Below, one piece after another: positions 17,449 to 26,638 of a stretch of 64,000 bases of DNA. Numbering within the stretch: position 1 is the first letter of the stretch; each line of letters starts with the position of its first letter. Made by a program: the position numbers and the translations under genes. The notes under the pieces are model-generated. The model searched no databases and was not told the origin of the DNA. It saw only the letters and a program-made list of their open reading frames with translations. This DNA is from Marinobacter zhanjiangensis (GTDB lineage: Bacteria > Pseudomonadota > Gammaproteobacteria > Pseudomonadales > Oleiphilaceae), in NCBI RefSeq assembly GCF_014651935.1, contig NZ_BMXV01000007.1, positions 186,001 through 250,000 of the forward strand, read 5' to 3'.

Positions 17449-18200
17449 GCGTTAATGATCCTGTTCAGTTCCCCGGAGTTCCGCAGGCGCTCCAGTTCCC
17501 GGTTGATGTCAGGGACCAGGTCGGCGTGGCGGGGCGGGAACATCAGGCGGAACCCCACGGTATCCAGGCGGATGGGGGCCTCGTCGATGGCGTCGTTCCA
17601 CTGCGGGTTGTTCCGCAATACCCAATAGCCTGCGTGAAGGTTGCTGACGGCGCCGGTAAACCGGCCACCGCCTTGGTAGAGGCGTTTGAACATTGGCTGC
17701 TGCTTTTGCACGGGGATCAGTTCCACGGCATCGCTTTCGAGTTTGTCCTCCAGCCAGGGATAGCGGAACCCGAGTCGGCAGAGCAGGGTTCCGCGAAGGT
17801 CTGCCACCCTGCTGATGGTATGCGGGCTGTCCTTGTGCACGAAGATGGCATCCCGGGTGATGATCACCGGATCCGAGAACACGAAGTCCTCGGGATTGTC
17901 AGCCCACTCGATCGCTCTCATGGTGACGTCGGCATAGCCATCGTGCAGCAGGCTGTCGCTGCGCTTGGGCGGTATCTGGACAGGGAGCAGTGCCAGGTCC
18001 AGCCGCTCCGTGATGACCGACAGGGTATCCCAGAAAATGCCGGACATACTGCCGTCGGAATGGACGATGGTAAACGGCGGATAACCGCCGCTGCTGACGT
18101 TGAATTTCAGCGTCGTTCGGGTGTCCGTCCCCGGAGCGTCGTCACTGACTGCGGTTTGAGCCCCCAGCAACAGCGCGAGAGCAAGGATACAGTGGCGCAT
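17439..18200 (-). CDS. Periplasmic solute-binding protein (SBP_bac_3 type)
   Basis: Type II periplasmic binding protein of 253 residues, of the amino-acid-binding SBP_bac_3 class. The signal peptide is [21 protein letters not shown]. The mature protein shows the family start ([32 protein letters not shown]) and the hinge region [14 protein letters not shown]. There is no permease or ATPase gene next to it, so it is an orphan receptor or a homologue used for sensing. The frame continues upstream to 18272 (a possible ATG at 18239), but the start at 18200 places the signal peptide correctly. Ligand unknown. Confidence 0.82.
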   Translation of the reverse strand: MRHCILALALLLGAQTAVSDDAPGTDTRTTLKFNVSSGGYPPFTIVHSDGSMSGIFWDTLSVITERLDLALLPVQIPPKRSDSLLHDGYADVTMRAIEWADNPEDFVFSDPVIITRDAIFVHKDSPHTISRVADLRGTLLCRLGFRYPWLEDKLESDAVELIPVQKQQPMFKRLYQGGGRFTGAVSNLHAGYWVLRNNPQWNDAIDEAPIRLDTVGFRLMFPPRHADLVPDINRELERLRNSGELNRIINAYR

Positions 18201-18342
18201 TATGTGAACCGGAACCTGGTTGTTGATGGTTTGCGTCATCCGGCTCAAGTTGGCGTCTTCGCTTGCAGTCACGGACTCATGAACTATAGCTCACACGGAG
18301 CGGATACCGGGAACAATTTTTCCGCAGTCTGCGCGGCACGCC

Positions 18343-19290
18343 CTATATCCGGTTTCTCAGCCCGAGGTCGTCCGGGTAGGGCGACAGATAGTGCTGGCTG
18401 TTCAGGTAATCGATGGGTTCACGGCGTTGCGCCATGCGTAGCAGGGTCATGGGGACAATCAGTGGCACTTCACCCCGGTGATAGGCATCGATCTGCTCCA
18501 TCAGTACCTTGCGGTCCTCATCGCCCATGCTGTCCCTCAGGTACCCCATCAGGTGCTGCATGGCGTTCACATGGGAGCCACGGCTGACCCGGCGGGTCAT
18601 GGCGTCCATGAACTGATGGATGTAGCGCCCGGCAATGTCGGCCAGGGGTTCGGACTTCAGGTCCCCCAGCATCGGGCCGAGCTGGCGGTAGATCTTCTCG
18701 GAATGGGCCAGCAGCTGGAACTTGTGGCGGGTATGGAACTCGATCAGCGCCCGGGGTGTGAGCCGGTCGCCGGCAACATTCTGCATCCAGTCGTCGTAGG
18801 CGAACACCCGCTCAATGAAGTTTTCCCGCAGCTGGTGATCATTGAGCCTGCCTTCTTCCTCCACCGGCATCAGCGGGTAGTGGCGAATCAGCGCGTCGGC
18901 GAACAGGCCCCGGCCGTCACGGCGGGTGACGTTGCCATGGCTGTTATGAACCTTTATCCGTTCCATGCCGCAGGAGGGCGACTTGGCCATCAGGATATAG
19001 CCACGCAGATCCGCAAGCGAGGCCATCACCTGATCGATAAAGCCCTGCATGGCGTCGGTGTGTTCGTCGCCCCCCTTCACCTCCACCAGGTGCAGCCCGC
19101 TATCGCTTTCGCGCAGGTGGATGGCTGGCCGGGGCACGCCCAGGCCGGCTTCCAGTTCCGGGCAGATGGAGCGGAAATCGAAGTAGCGGGACAATACCTC
19201 GGTGCAATAACGAGAATGCTTGTGGCCACCGTCGTGGCGGACTTCCCTGCCAAGCAGGCAGGTGCTGATACCAACGGGAATGTTGCTCAT
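18343..19290 (-). CDS. DUF523 and DUF1722 domain protein (YbgA-like)
   Basis: A 315-residue two-domain protein. The N-terminal DUF523 part (about 1-150) has the typical start VGISTCLLGREVRHDGGHK and the CPELEAGLGVPRP segment, and a conserved Cys in AKSPSCGMERIKV. The C-terminal DUF1722 part (about 190-310) begins LIEFHTRHKFQLLAHSEKIYRQLG and is helical. Such fusions are often found next to photolyase or other stress genes; none is here. The ATG at 19290 is used because it begins at the conserved SNIPVGIS; the frame extends to 19326. Biochemical role unknown. Confidence 0.9.
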   Translation of the reverse strand: MSNIPVGISTCLLGREVRHDGGHKHSRYCTEVLSRYFDFRSICPELEAGLGVPRPAIHLRESDSGLHLVEVKGGDEHTDAMQGFIDQVMASLADLRGYILMAKSPSCGMERIKVHNSHGNVTRRDGRGLFADALIRHYPLMPVEEEGRLNDHQLRENFIERVFAYDDWMQNVAGDRLTPRALIEFHTRHKFQLLAHSEKIYRQLGPMLGDLKSEPLADIAGRYIHQFMDAMTRRVSRGSHVNAMQHLMGYLRDSMGDEDRKVLMEQIDAYHRGEVPLIVPMTLLRMAQRREPIDYLNSQHYLSPYPDDLGLRNRI

Positions 19291-19388
19291 GACTGCAGAC
19301 TCTTCGGAACCGTAAGATTGTTTCAATACAAATCTATACGAGAGCCGGCCACAGGTCGATTACTGTCGCCGGTGAGCCGGAGGAATCA

Positions 19389-21638
19389 TCAGGTTTTCGA
19401 GGAGCGGCCAAAGTGTCGTTGCTGATCCTGCTCGCGCCGCGTTGCCAGCAGGGTGGCGTAGATTTCCCGCACGTTGGCGGCAAAATTCTCCACCGAGTAG
19501 TCGTGGGCAAAGGCAAGGGCATTGTCCGACAGCTGCTGCCGCAGGTCGTCATCCTCCAGCAGCTGTTTTACCCTTTCGCACCAGAGGTCACGGCGTTCGG
19601 GCGTCTTGTAGCCGTTAACACCATGCTGGATGACGTCGTCGATGCCACTGGAACGCACTGCCACCACCGGCAGGCCGGCCGCCATGGCTTCCAGAATCAC
19701 CATGCCCTGGGTTTCCGACTTGGAGGCGAACAGGAAGGCGTCCCCCAGCCGGTACCAGAGGGCCATCTCGTCGGGTGGTACAGGGCCCACCAGGGTGATG
19801 TTACCGTCCATGCCCAGTTCGGTGACCCGCGCCTGTAAACGTTCGCGCTGGTGACCGTCACCAATCATCAGGAAGTGAAAAGGCGTATCGCATTGTTTGC
19901 GGAGGTCCGCCAGGGCATCGATCATGAAGTCGATGTTCTTCTCGTTGGACAGGCGCGCCACGCTGACAAAAATCCGGGTGTCCCGCGACAGTTTCAGCCG
20001 TTGACGCAGGGCCTCAATCTCGCTGTCGCTGACCTGGCGGAAGCGTTCATATTCAATGCCTGTGGGCTGGACGTAGGTGGGCGTCTTTACACCGATCATG
20101 CGCAGGTATTCCTCGGTGGAGTAGGTGGGCACGATCACCCCGTCGCAGCGGCTGGCAAAGCGCTTGATCAGGGCGTGGGAAATCAGGTTACGGAACAGCA
20201 GCCCTGGCAACGGCACAAAATGGGCGTAGTGCTCAAGCCGGGTATGGTAGGTGTACACCGCCGGCACGTTGAGCACCCGGGCCATGAACAGCCCCAGGGA
20301 GCCAAGCCAGAAAGGGTGGTGCAGGTGGATGACATCCGGCCGGAACTCACGTACCCCTCGCCGGATACGCCCCAGGAAGATGTTGGCCATGCGGAATTCG
20401 CGATGCGCCCCCATGGCGAGCAGTGACGGCACCCGCAGAACCTGTTTTTCCTGCTCTGGCTGGTCCTGGTAGGCGGGGGCGACTACCTGCACCTGGTCGC
20501 CGAGCTTCTGTAACCCTTTGCGGAGACGCTCGATAGAAATGGGTACACCACCAATGAATGGCAGGTAGTTGTTGGTGAACATGGTGACTTTCAGGGGCTG
20601 CTTGAGAAAGGGCGTGGGGTCCAGGTCATAGTTGGGGTAGTAGTCGCGTCCGCGGAACACCACGGTGTAGAGCTTGATGGCGAGGATGATCAGCACACTG
20701 ACGATCAGCACGAAGTTCAGGAAGCCGGTGTAGAACAGCGAGTAGACGAAGAACCACAGCCCTTCCAGATGTTTCAGTACCGGGTGCTGACGGGTTCCCA
20801 CCCGCTCCAGGTCAGTGCGGAGACCGTCCTCCGACACCGTTACCATCAGGTAGTGGTAGAAGCTGTTATCGGTATTGAGCACCAGGCCGCCCGCGCCGCC
20901 GGTGGTGATAAACCGTGTGCCGTCCACCTCACGCTCGGACCAGGTGGCGACATTGGCGGAGAACACCAGCTCTACACGGTGCTGCCCGAACAGGTCCAGA
21001 AGCTCATCCCGGAAGGCTTGCGGTTGCAGGTAGTCGTCTTCATCGTCGAAAAGCAGGTCGTCGTCCGCTTTGAACAGAGGGTGTCCCACGAATACGATCC
21101 GGTGTTTCGAGCTATCCTCCTCCAGCAGGTCTCTCAACCACCGCACCTGCCAGCGCCAGGGCGTCTTGCCGGTGCTGTCCAGAAATATGAAACGGGTGTC
21201 AGCCACCCGGATACTGAAATAGTGGGGGCCGAAGTGTTCGTAGAACCGGTAGCTGCCGAACGTGCTGTGCTCGTTTTCACCAAAAGTCAGCAGATAGGGG
21301 ATGTCGAGCTTGCCAAGGGTGCCGTAGAGGGCCTGGTACTTGTCCTCGCCGCCGTTGCTGACGGCATTGCCCGCTGACACCAGGAACTGAGCGTCACTGT
21401 TATTGATGCGGGGTATGATGCGGTTCTCGAACATGCCCACCGAGTTGTTGATGTTGCCCGCCACCGCAAAACGATAGCTGTCGCGCTCATCCAGCGCCTG
21501 GTGAATGGCCTCCACCTGCTGGGTGTGTACGCCCTCGAACTCCGGCAGGAAATAGTTCAGGTAGGCCTTGTAGGCGAGCAGCAGGACCACCACGGCGACG
21601 TTGAAGTAAAACAGCCACTTGAGCGGGTTGCGGATCAT
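19389..21638 (-). CDS. Metallophosphoesterase-like domain fused to GT4 glycosyltransferase
   Basis: A 749-residue membrane-anchored fusion. Residues 7-27 form a membrane anchor; about 40-300 have the order and spacing of a calcineurin-like phosphoesterase, but the metal-binding motifs are changed (GNINNS, SAGNAVS, GENEHS and GHPLF where GDxH, GDxxD, GNHE and GHxH are expected). A hydrophobic stretch of about 35 residues follows near 305-340, then a GT-B, family 4 glycosyltransferase: acceptor-binding half beginning NNYLPFIGGVPISIERL, donor half with SVARLSNEKNIDF and the EAMAAGLPVVAV...GVNGY signature. The start at 21638 overlaps the stop of the upstream membrane protein gene by 4 bases, so the two are coupled. 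Likely makes a glycolipid or surface glycan; the acceptor is unknown. Confidence 0.82.
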   Translation of the reverse strand: MIRNPLKWLFYFNVAVVVLLLAYKAYLNYFLPEFEGVHTQQVEAIHQALDERDSYRFAVAGNINNSVGMFENRIIPRINNSDAQFLVSAGNAVSNGGEDKYQALYGTLGKLDIPYLLTFGENEHSTFGSYRFYEHFGPHYFSIRVADTRFIFLDSTGKTPWRWQVRWLRDLLEEDSSKHRIVFVGHPLFKADDDLLFDDEDDYLQPQAFRDELLDLFGQHRVELVFSANVATWSEREVDGTRFITTGGAGGLVLNTDNSFYHYLMVTVSEDGLRTDLERVGTRQHPVLKHLEGLWFFVYSLFYTGFLNFVLIVSVLIILAIKLYTVVFRGRDYYPNYDLDPTPFLKQPLKVTMFTNNYLPFIGGVPISIERLRKGLQKLGDQVQVVAPAYQDQPEQEKQVLRVPSLLAMGAHREFRMANIFLGRIRRGVREFRPDVIHLHHPFWLGSLGLFMARVLNVPAVYTYHTRLEHYAHFVPLPGLLFRNLISHALIKRFASRCDGVIVPTYSTEEYLRMIGVKTPTYVQPTGIEYERFRQVSDSEIEALRQRLKLSRDTRIFVSVARLSNEKNIDFMIDALADLRKQCDTPFHFLMIGDGHQRERLQARVTELGMDGNITLVGPVPPDEMALWYRLGDAFLFASKSETQGMVILEAMAAGLPVVAVRSSGIDDVIQHGVNGYKTPERRDLWCERVKQLLEDDDLRQQLSDNALAFAHDYSVENFAANVREIYATLLATRREQDQQRHFGRSSKT

Positions 21639-22678
21639 TTTTTGCTGTGACTCCTTGCCAGGTCCCTCTGTAACAGCACCAGCCCGATCAACATCCCCAG
21701 GTAGATGGTCACCACCCGCCAGGCTACGGTAACCAGTACCAGGTGATTGCCTCCCAGAATGCCACTGAAGAAACTGCCGAATACCCCCTCGGAAATGCCG
21801 GAGGCACCCGGTGTGGGCGAGAAATACATGATAAACGTGGTCACCACCAGCAGACCCAGGGTATTCAGCCACGACACATCGTAATCCAGGCCGGTGATAA
21901 TGAGCCAGGGAAAGCTGAACAGGCTCAGCAGGAAAAGGGCGGTAAACAGCACCGACAGCAGCACCCAGCGGCGATCGCCGCGCAGGTAGTAACCGAAACT
22001 GCGGGAGAAGCGCATCATTTCCCGCCGCGCCTTGAACTGCCAGCGACGGTGCCGCTGCGGGCTGATCAGATGCCAGCGGTCAAGCAGTGTCAGCAGACCC
22101 GTCAGGGGCCCTATCAGCCAGCGGGTGCGGAACAGCACCACCGTGAAGAAAGCCAGGTAGAGGACAATCAACAGTGACAGTATCCAGCTGACCTGGCCCA
22201 GCAGTGGCTGATTTTTCAGGGCTGGCAGGGTCATCAGGAACACCGGTGCCAGGGAAAAGATGAACACCACGGCCAGCACCGTGCGGATGGTGGTGGCGGC
22301 GGTGGCAAACCCCAGCGGAACCCCTTCCCGCTGCAGGTACCAGATCTGTGCAAAGCCGCCGCCGGTAGCCATGGGCGTGACATTGGAAAAGAAGATGTTG
22401 ACGAACACCAGGCGGGCGATAGCTCTCAGGCGAACCTGGTAGCCCAGCGCCCTCAGGGTGAAGTAGAGACGAAGGCCATCGCTGGCGAAATACACCACCA
22501 GCAACCCGCCCACGGTTGTTATGGTCCAGGGTGACAGCAGGCGCCAGTCGAAGGTCAGGCTGCGATCAGCGAACTGCTGATAGACCACCCACAACCCGGC
22601 ACCGGTCAGGGCCAGGAACAGCAGCGTAAAGACAAGCAGTCGCCGGCCCGAGGTGGACGGTCGCTGAGGGTTCGCCAT
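21635..22678 (-). CDS. Lysylphosphatidylglycerol synthase-type transmembrane protein (UPF0104)
   Basis: Integral membrane protein of 347 residues with about eight hydrophobic helices, of the LPG_synthase_TM/AglD-like class. Recognisable are the SPWTITTVGGLLVVYFASDGLRLYFTLRALG region, the NVTPMATGGGFAQIWYLQREG segment and the family GxSEG motif in TPGASGISEGVFGSF. These proteins act as flippases or accessory proteins for lipid-linked aminoacyl or glycosyl groups. The gene is upstream of and translationally coupled to the phosphoesterase-glycosyltransferase fusion, supporting a joint glycolipid or membrane-glycan role. No lysyltransferase domain is present. Confidence 0.85.
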   Translation of the reverse strand: MANPQRPSTSGRRLLVFTLLFLALTGAGLWVVYQQFADRSLTFDWRLLSPWTITTVGGLLVVYFASDGLRLYFTLRALGYQVRLRAIARLVFVNIFFSNVTPMATGGGFAQIWYLQREGVPLGFATAATTIRTVLAVVFIFSLAPVFLMTLPALKNQPLLGQVSWILSLLIVLYLAFFTVVLFRTRWLIGPLTGLLTLLDRWHLISPQRHRRWQFKARREMMRFSRSFGYYLRGDRRWVLLSVLFTALFLLSLFSFPWLIITGLDYDVSWLNTLGLLVVTTFIMYFSPTPGASGISEGVFGSFFSGILGGNHLVLVTVAWRVVTIYLGMLIGLVLLQRDLARSHSKK

Positions 22679-22887
22679 GTGTCCTTATCCGTTGGGGAGT
22701 CGCTGAAAGTGCTGGAAAACCGCTGGTAAAGGCCACAGCCCTGCTGTCAGCGTATCCGTAAAAGCAGCGCACAGTTTAGCCCTCGGGGGCTATCGGTTGC
22801 CAGCGTCCTTCCCGCCCTTGAAATCCGGCCGTTGCACTCGCAGGTATTAGTATCAGGTGAAACTCACGTCCACACTGGAGCCAATCC

Positions 22888-23436
22888 ATGCCCCGACATT
22901 TTGAGCAGGCCCCTGGCCTGCATGACGCGGTAGTGCCGGAAACCGAAGGCTACGTATTCAACCAGACCATGCTGCGCATCAAGGACCCCGAGCGGTCCAT
23001 GGATTTCTACACCCGGGTGATGGGCATGCGTCTGGTGCGCAAGCTGGACTTCCCGGAGATGAAGTTCACCCTGTACTTCCTGGCCTATCTGGATGACCGT
23101 CAGGCCCAGATGGTACCGGGGGATGACGGCCACCGGACCACCTTCATCTTCGGCCGCGAAGCCATGCTGGAGCTGACCCATAACTGGGGCACCGAAGATG
23201 ACGACGACTTCCAGTACCACAATGGCAATGACGAGCCCCAGGGCTTTGGCCATATCGGCGTGGCAGTGCCGGATGTTTACGCCGCCTGTGATCGTTTTGA
23301 AAAGCTGGGCGTCGATTTCGTGAAACGTCCGGACGACGGCAAGATGAAAGGCCTTGCGTTCATCAAGGACCCGGATGGCTACTGGATCGAAATCCTGCAA
23401 CCGGACATGATGGAACGCCAGCGCAAGGACAGCTGA
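22888..23436 (+). CDS. gloA: Lactoylglutathione lyase (glyoxalase I)
   Basis: Glyoxalase I turns the methylglyoxal-glutathione adduct into S-lactoylglutathione. At 182 residues it is the longer form, typical of Pseudomonas and eukaryotes, rather than the 135-residue E. coli form. The two beta-alpha-beta-beta-beta halves are visible: [24 protein letters not shown] (first metal-ligand strand) with [11 protein letters not shown], then [23 protein letters not shown] and the final [10 protein letters not shown]. Gln, Glu, His and Glu ligands are all in place. ATG at 22888; single gene, followed by a bidirectional-looking hairpin at 23467-23492. Confidence 0.95.
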   Translation: MPRHFEQAPGLHDAVVPETEGYVFNQTMLRIKDPERSMDFYTRVMGMRLVRKLDFPEMKFTLYFLAYLDDRQAQMVPGDDGHRTTFIFGREAMLELTHNWGTEDDDDFQYHNGNDEPQGFGHIGVAVPDVYAACDRFEKLGVDFVKRPDDGKMKGLAFIKDPDGYWIEILQPDMMERQRKDS

Positions 23437-23466
23437 GGGCACCCAGTCGCAGCTACTGAGTTAGCG

Positions 23467-23492
23467 GGCCGGAACACCCTGGTTCCGGCCTT
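23467..23492. terminator. Hairpin between gloA and the convergent unknown gene
   Basis: Arms GGCCGGAAC (23467-23475) and GTTCCGGCC (23482-23490) pair perfectly with a six-base loop, sitting exactly between two convergent stop codons. Short T run on the plus side only. Confidence 0.6.
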
Positions 23493-23493
23493 A

Positions 23494-25047
23494 TCAACCA
23501 CTCTGTTTCTTGCGCCCGGGCAGGTGCTGGCGAACGAAGCCGGCCGCGGCGGCAAAGGGCAGTACGGTCCGCGGCAGGTAGGGCACCGACCACAGGCCAC
23601 CATGAATGGCGTTGTCCATGAACAGTTCGTAGGGGTGATCCAGGGTGTTGCCCGCCTTTGAGGCTGACTTGTCATGCCTCAGTTCATGCACCCACAGCGC
23701 TGCCATCAGGGCATTGGTGGTTTCCGGCGCAAAGACTTCCACGTTGAACAGATCGGCACCGGCAAAACCCGCCGCCAGGGCCGGGTTGCTGACTACCGAC
23801 CGTGTGGTGGTGGATGGGGCGATGTTCATGACCGCATCGCGCCCGTCCGCTCGCGCCACGGTTGCCCGCCATTGCTGCAGCCGCTTGGCCAGGGCGTAGT
23901 TGGGCCCCTGTTGGGTGATGGTACTGTCGACAATGCCGTAGCGCTTACCGTTGTTGCATTCATAGAGCCGGGTGATGCCCGGGGCGAAGGCATGGTTGCC
24001 CATGGGCCATTGAGTCGCCTTGCTCACCAGCGAACGGTCCCGCCAGGCCGCCATTACCCGTTTCGCGACCGTCTCCGGTACCGCGAAACTGTCGGTGGGG
24101 GTGGCCATGTAGGCGATACTGGTGTCCGGGTTGGCCTGCTGCAACGCATCGGCAATGGCATCCATGGCCACCGACACCCGGGTGTGCTTTTCACCATGCA
24201 GATAGGCCAGGCAGCCCACATCCAGCGGCGTGTCGAAGCTGGCAAGCCAGCGGGCAATGGCCGGGGTCCGGGTCAGCAGGTTGGCGCCGAGGCCTTCCTT
24301 CCAGCCATGGTGAAGATCCTCTTCGGTCAGTGCTGACTGGCTGTCGACGGGCGCGTAGAGCACACCGTTACCTTCACGGACTTCCTGCAGTATCCGGTTC
24401 CATGGGCCGGCCGCCGGCACATCCACGGCCACCAGGCGAGCGCGCCAGCGTGCAAACCAGCCCAGAGGGCCGGCCTCCGACGCTGCCCCGAGCAGGGCAA
24501 AGGTGTGGTCTGACAGGTCGAACCAGTCGGGGTTATCCAGGCAACGGTGCAGGGCATCGGCGGCCGAAGGCTCCATCACGCCCCGGCAGACCCAGCGCTC
24601 CAGCTGCACCCGTAACCGGTCCCCGGAGAGCTGTTCTCCATCCAGGGGCACCGTCCAGGGTGCCGGGCCTTCGGTACTGCGACCGTTGATGGTCAGGGTC
24701 CTCAGTTCGTCCCACGGCTGTGTCATGGCGGCATCGATGGGCAGGTCGCCCCGGTCTCCATGAAACACAAAGGCTTCCCGGGTGGCTGCTAGCCCGGCAC
24801 GGGCAATAGCCACTGCCGCTTCGGGGCTGGTCAGTCCCAGTTCAACCAGTCGATGGAAGTGCCCCACATAACCTTTGCGCCAGTTTCGGGTCTGACGGAT
24901 GGCATCGGCCGCCTCCCCGGAAACCGCACTGGCCGCGGCGGCAAGAATGGTTCGGGACGCCTCCGAGGTGCTCCGGTGTCCGCTGGCTTCATCCCGTGGG
25001 AAGGCAACGCCCTCCAGCTGCTCTTCCTGCGTTGGTTTTGTCTGCAT
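23494..25047 (-). CDS. Conserved hypothetical protein, 517 residues
   Basis: I do not recognise a family. The protein is soluble (no signal peptide or clear membrane helix). The N-terminal quarter is helical and Ala-rich (RTILAAAASAVSGEAADAIR, then a GYVGHFHRLVELGLTSPEAAVAIARAGL segment). The middle contains repeated Ala-rich helices and the sequence VDVPAAGPWNRILQEV; after residue 320 the pattern becomes alpha/beta with SIAYMATPTDSFAVPETVAKRVMAAW and, near the C terminus, GADLFNVEVFAPETTNALMAALWVHEL. Together this could be a Rossmann-like enzyme, but I cannot name a cofactor. It is the last gene after EamA on the same strand, with 26 bases between, so it may belong to the lut-EamA unit. Confidence 0.75.
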   Translation of the reverse strand: MQTKPTQEEQLEGVAFPRDEASGHRSTSEASRTILAAAASAVSGEAADAIRQTRNWRKGYVGHFHRLVELGLTSPEAAVAIARAGLAATREAFVFHGDRGDLPIDAAMTQPWDELRTLTINGRSTEGPAPWTVPLDGEQLSGDRLRVQLERWVCRGVMEPSAADALHRCLDNPDWFDLSDHTFALLGAASEAGPLGWFARWRARLVAVDVPAAGPWNRILQEVREGNGVLYAPVDSQSALTEEDLHHGWKEGLGANLLTRTPAIARWLASFDTPLDVGCLAYLHGEKHTRVSVAMDAIADALQQANPDTSIAYMATPTDSFAVPETVAKRVMAAWRDRSLVSKATQWPMGNHAFAPGITRLYECNNGKRYGIVDSTITQQGPNYALAKRLQQWRATVARADGRDAVMNIAPSTTTRSVVSNPALAAGFAGADLFNVEVFAPETTNALMAALWVHELRHDKSASKAGNTLDHPYELFMDNAIHGGLWSVPYLPRTVLPFAAAAGFVRQHLPGRKKQSG

Positions 25048-25073
25048 GGTGCGGTGGTTTACTCCTTACCCTT

Positions 25074-25991
25074 CTATGTTCTACGACTGCTGGCGGAAGC
25101 TACGATTACCGCCAGGGTCAGGATAATAGCGCCGGCAATGCCGGTGGCGCCCAGGATTTCGCCCAGGATCAACCACGCCAGCAGGGCCACGAACAGGGGC
25201 TCCAGGGTGACAATAATGCTCGACAGCGTGGCCGGTGTGTTTTTCATCCCGGTAAAGAAACACACATACCCCAGGCAGGTGGGGACAACTCCAATATAGG
25301 TCACCATCAGCCAGTCTTTAAGTTCCAGGCTGGCCAGGTCTGCAAATCCACCGCTTAACCACACCACCGGCAGCAGCAGAAGCGCGGCCACCAGGAAACA
25401 GACAAACGCCGTGGTGAATACTGGTGTACCGGCGGAGTTGTAGCGGCTGGTCATGTTGAACCCGGTGTAGACGATGGCGGCCAGCAAGGCCGTCAGAATG
25501 CCTGCCAGCCGGAGGGCGCCGGCGGTTTCAATATCACTGGCCACCAGCATGCCGGTACCGGCAATGGCTGCCACCAGTGCGATTACGGTGACCAGTCTGG
25601 GCTTTTCCCCCAGCAATGGGGCGGCCAGTATCGCCACCAGCACCGGCGGCAGGCACAGGGAAATCAGCGTGGCGATGCCGGCGCCGATCATGTCCACCGC
25701 CATCAGGTAACTGCCCTGGTAGAAGGCCTGGAACAGGCCCAGGCTGGCAAGCACCAGCAGGCCTTTGGACGTCAGCGAGGGCCACAGGCGTTTTGGCCCG
25801 CTGGCGCTGGCGGAGGCCTGGTCCAGCTCCCGCTTCATCAGCAGCCAGAAGAACGGCAGTGCCACCACCAGCCGTAACAGGCCCAGGGTCAGGGGTTGCA
25901 GGTCGGTAGCGGCAAACAGGAATTTGGCGACAATGCTGGTGGTGGCCCACAGCAAGGCGGCAAAGGCAATGAGCAGGGCGCCGCGAATCAT
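25074..25991 (-). CDS. EamA/DMT family permease
   Basis: Drug/metabolite transporter superfamily permease of 305 residues with ten membrane helices in two EamA repeats (about 1-140 and 150-285). The first repeat starts MIRGALLIAFAALLWATTSIVAKF; the second starts GILTALLAAIVYTGFNMTSRYNS, and shows the conserved STLEPLFVALLAWLILGE-like motif (here VTLEPLFVALLAWLILGE). The start overlaps the lutC stop by 4 bases, so it is translated with lutABC. Its substrate is unknown; location after the lactate oxidation genes makes a role in carboxylate export or import a reasonable guess. The frame extends upstream to 26114 but overlaps lutC. Confidence 0.9.
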   Translation of the reverse strand: MIRGALLIAFAALLWATTSIVAKFLFAATDLQPLTLGLLRLVVALPFFWLLMKRELDQASASASGPKRLWPSLTSKGLLVLASLGLFQAFYQGSYLMAVDMIGAGIATLISLCLPPVLVAILAAPLLGEKPRLVTVIALVAAIAGTGMLVASDIETAGALRLAGILTALLAAIVYTGFNMTSRYNSAGTPVFTTAFVCFLVAALLLLPVVWLSGGFADLASLELKDWLMVTYIGVVPTCLGYVCFFTGMKNTPATLSSIIVTLEPLFVALLAWLILGEILGATGIAGAIILTLAVIVASASSRRT

Positions 25992-26638
25992 TCCACGACC
26001 AGTACAATCAGTTCCCGGGGGCCGTGGACCCCGTAAGCCAGTGTTTGCTCGATGTCCGCGGTCTTGGAAGGCCCGGATACCAGCAGGGCGTTGGTGGGCA
26101 TGCCATGGCTCCACTGCTGCGCGGCCATGGCCTCCCGCAGGGTGCCAAAAAGCTCTGAGGCTTTCAGCAGGGCAACGTGGATGGGCGGCACCAGGCTGGT
26201 GAGCCGGGGTTCTTCCGCCGTGGGCCAGAGGATCAGGGAGCCGGTCTCGGCGATGCCTCCCCGGGTGGTGGTCAGGCCCGCATCCACGTCGTTGAACAGG
26301 TGTTGCTGCCAGTTTTCCACCGGCTCGTCGTAGACCAGGATGTCCGGCAGCTCCTGCGTCGAGGCGCGCAGGGTGGCCAGAGGTTCGGCACCGCTGCCCA
26401 CCAGCATGCGCGACACCCGTCGATCCGACAGTAATCCGGACAGGGTCGCCACCCAGTCGCCACCCCGGCAGTTATGGATCTCCCCGTGCACCGGCTCCAT
26501 GGCACTGCGGAAACGGGCCAGCTTGTCCCCGGTGCTCCAGTCGGGGCGCTCCATGGCCGTGAAGTCGCGTTCCGGCGTTGGCAGCTGGTCGCCGGTCCGG
26601 TTGCGCAGGCGTTGCAGGATCGTGTCCCGGGCGCTCAT
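25988..26638 (-). CDS. lutC: Lactate utilization protein C (LutC/YkgG, DUF162)
   Basis: Third subunit of the L-lactate oxidation complex LutABC, 216 residues. It begins MSARDTILQRLRN and contains the LUD/DUF162 core: SGAEPLATLR, then TGSLILWPTAEEPRLTSLVPPIHVALL and SGPSKTADIEQTLAYGVHGPRELIV at the C terminus. Start 26638 overlaps the lutB stop by 4 bases; the longer frame to 26797 runs into lutB and is discarded. Downstream it overlaps the EamA permease by 4 bases. Confidence 0.94.
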   Translation of the reverse strand: MSARDTILQRLRNRTGDQLPTPERDFTAMERPDWSTGDKLARFRSAMEPVHGEIHNCRGGDWVATLSGLLSDRRVSRMLVGSGAEPLATLRASTQELPDILVYDEPVENWQQHLFNDVDAGLTTTRGGIAETGSLILWPTAEEPRLTSLVPPIHVALLKASELFGTLREAMAAQQWSHGMPTNALLVSGPSKTADIEQTLAYGVHGPRELIVLVVE

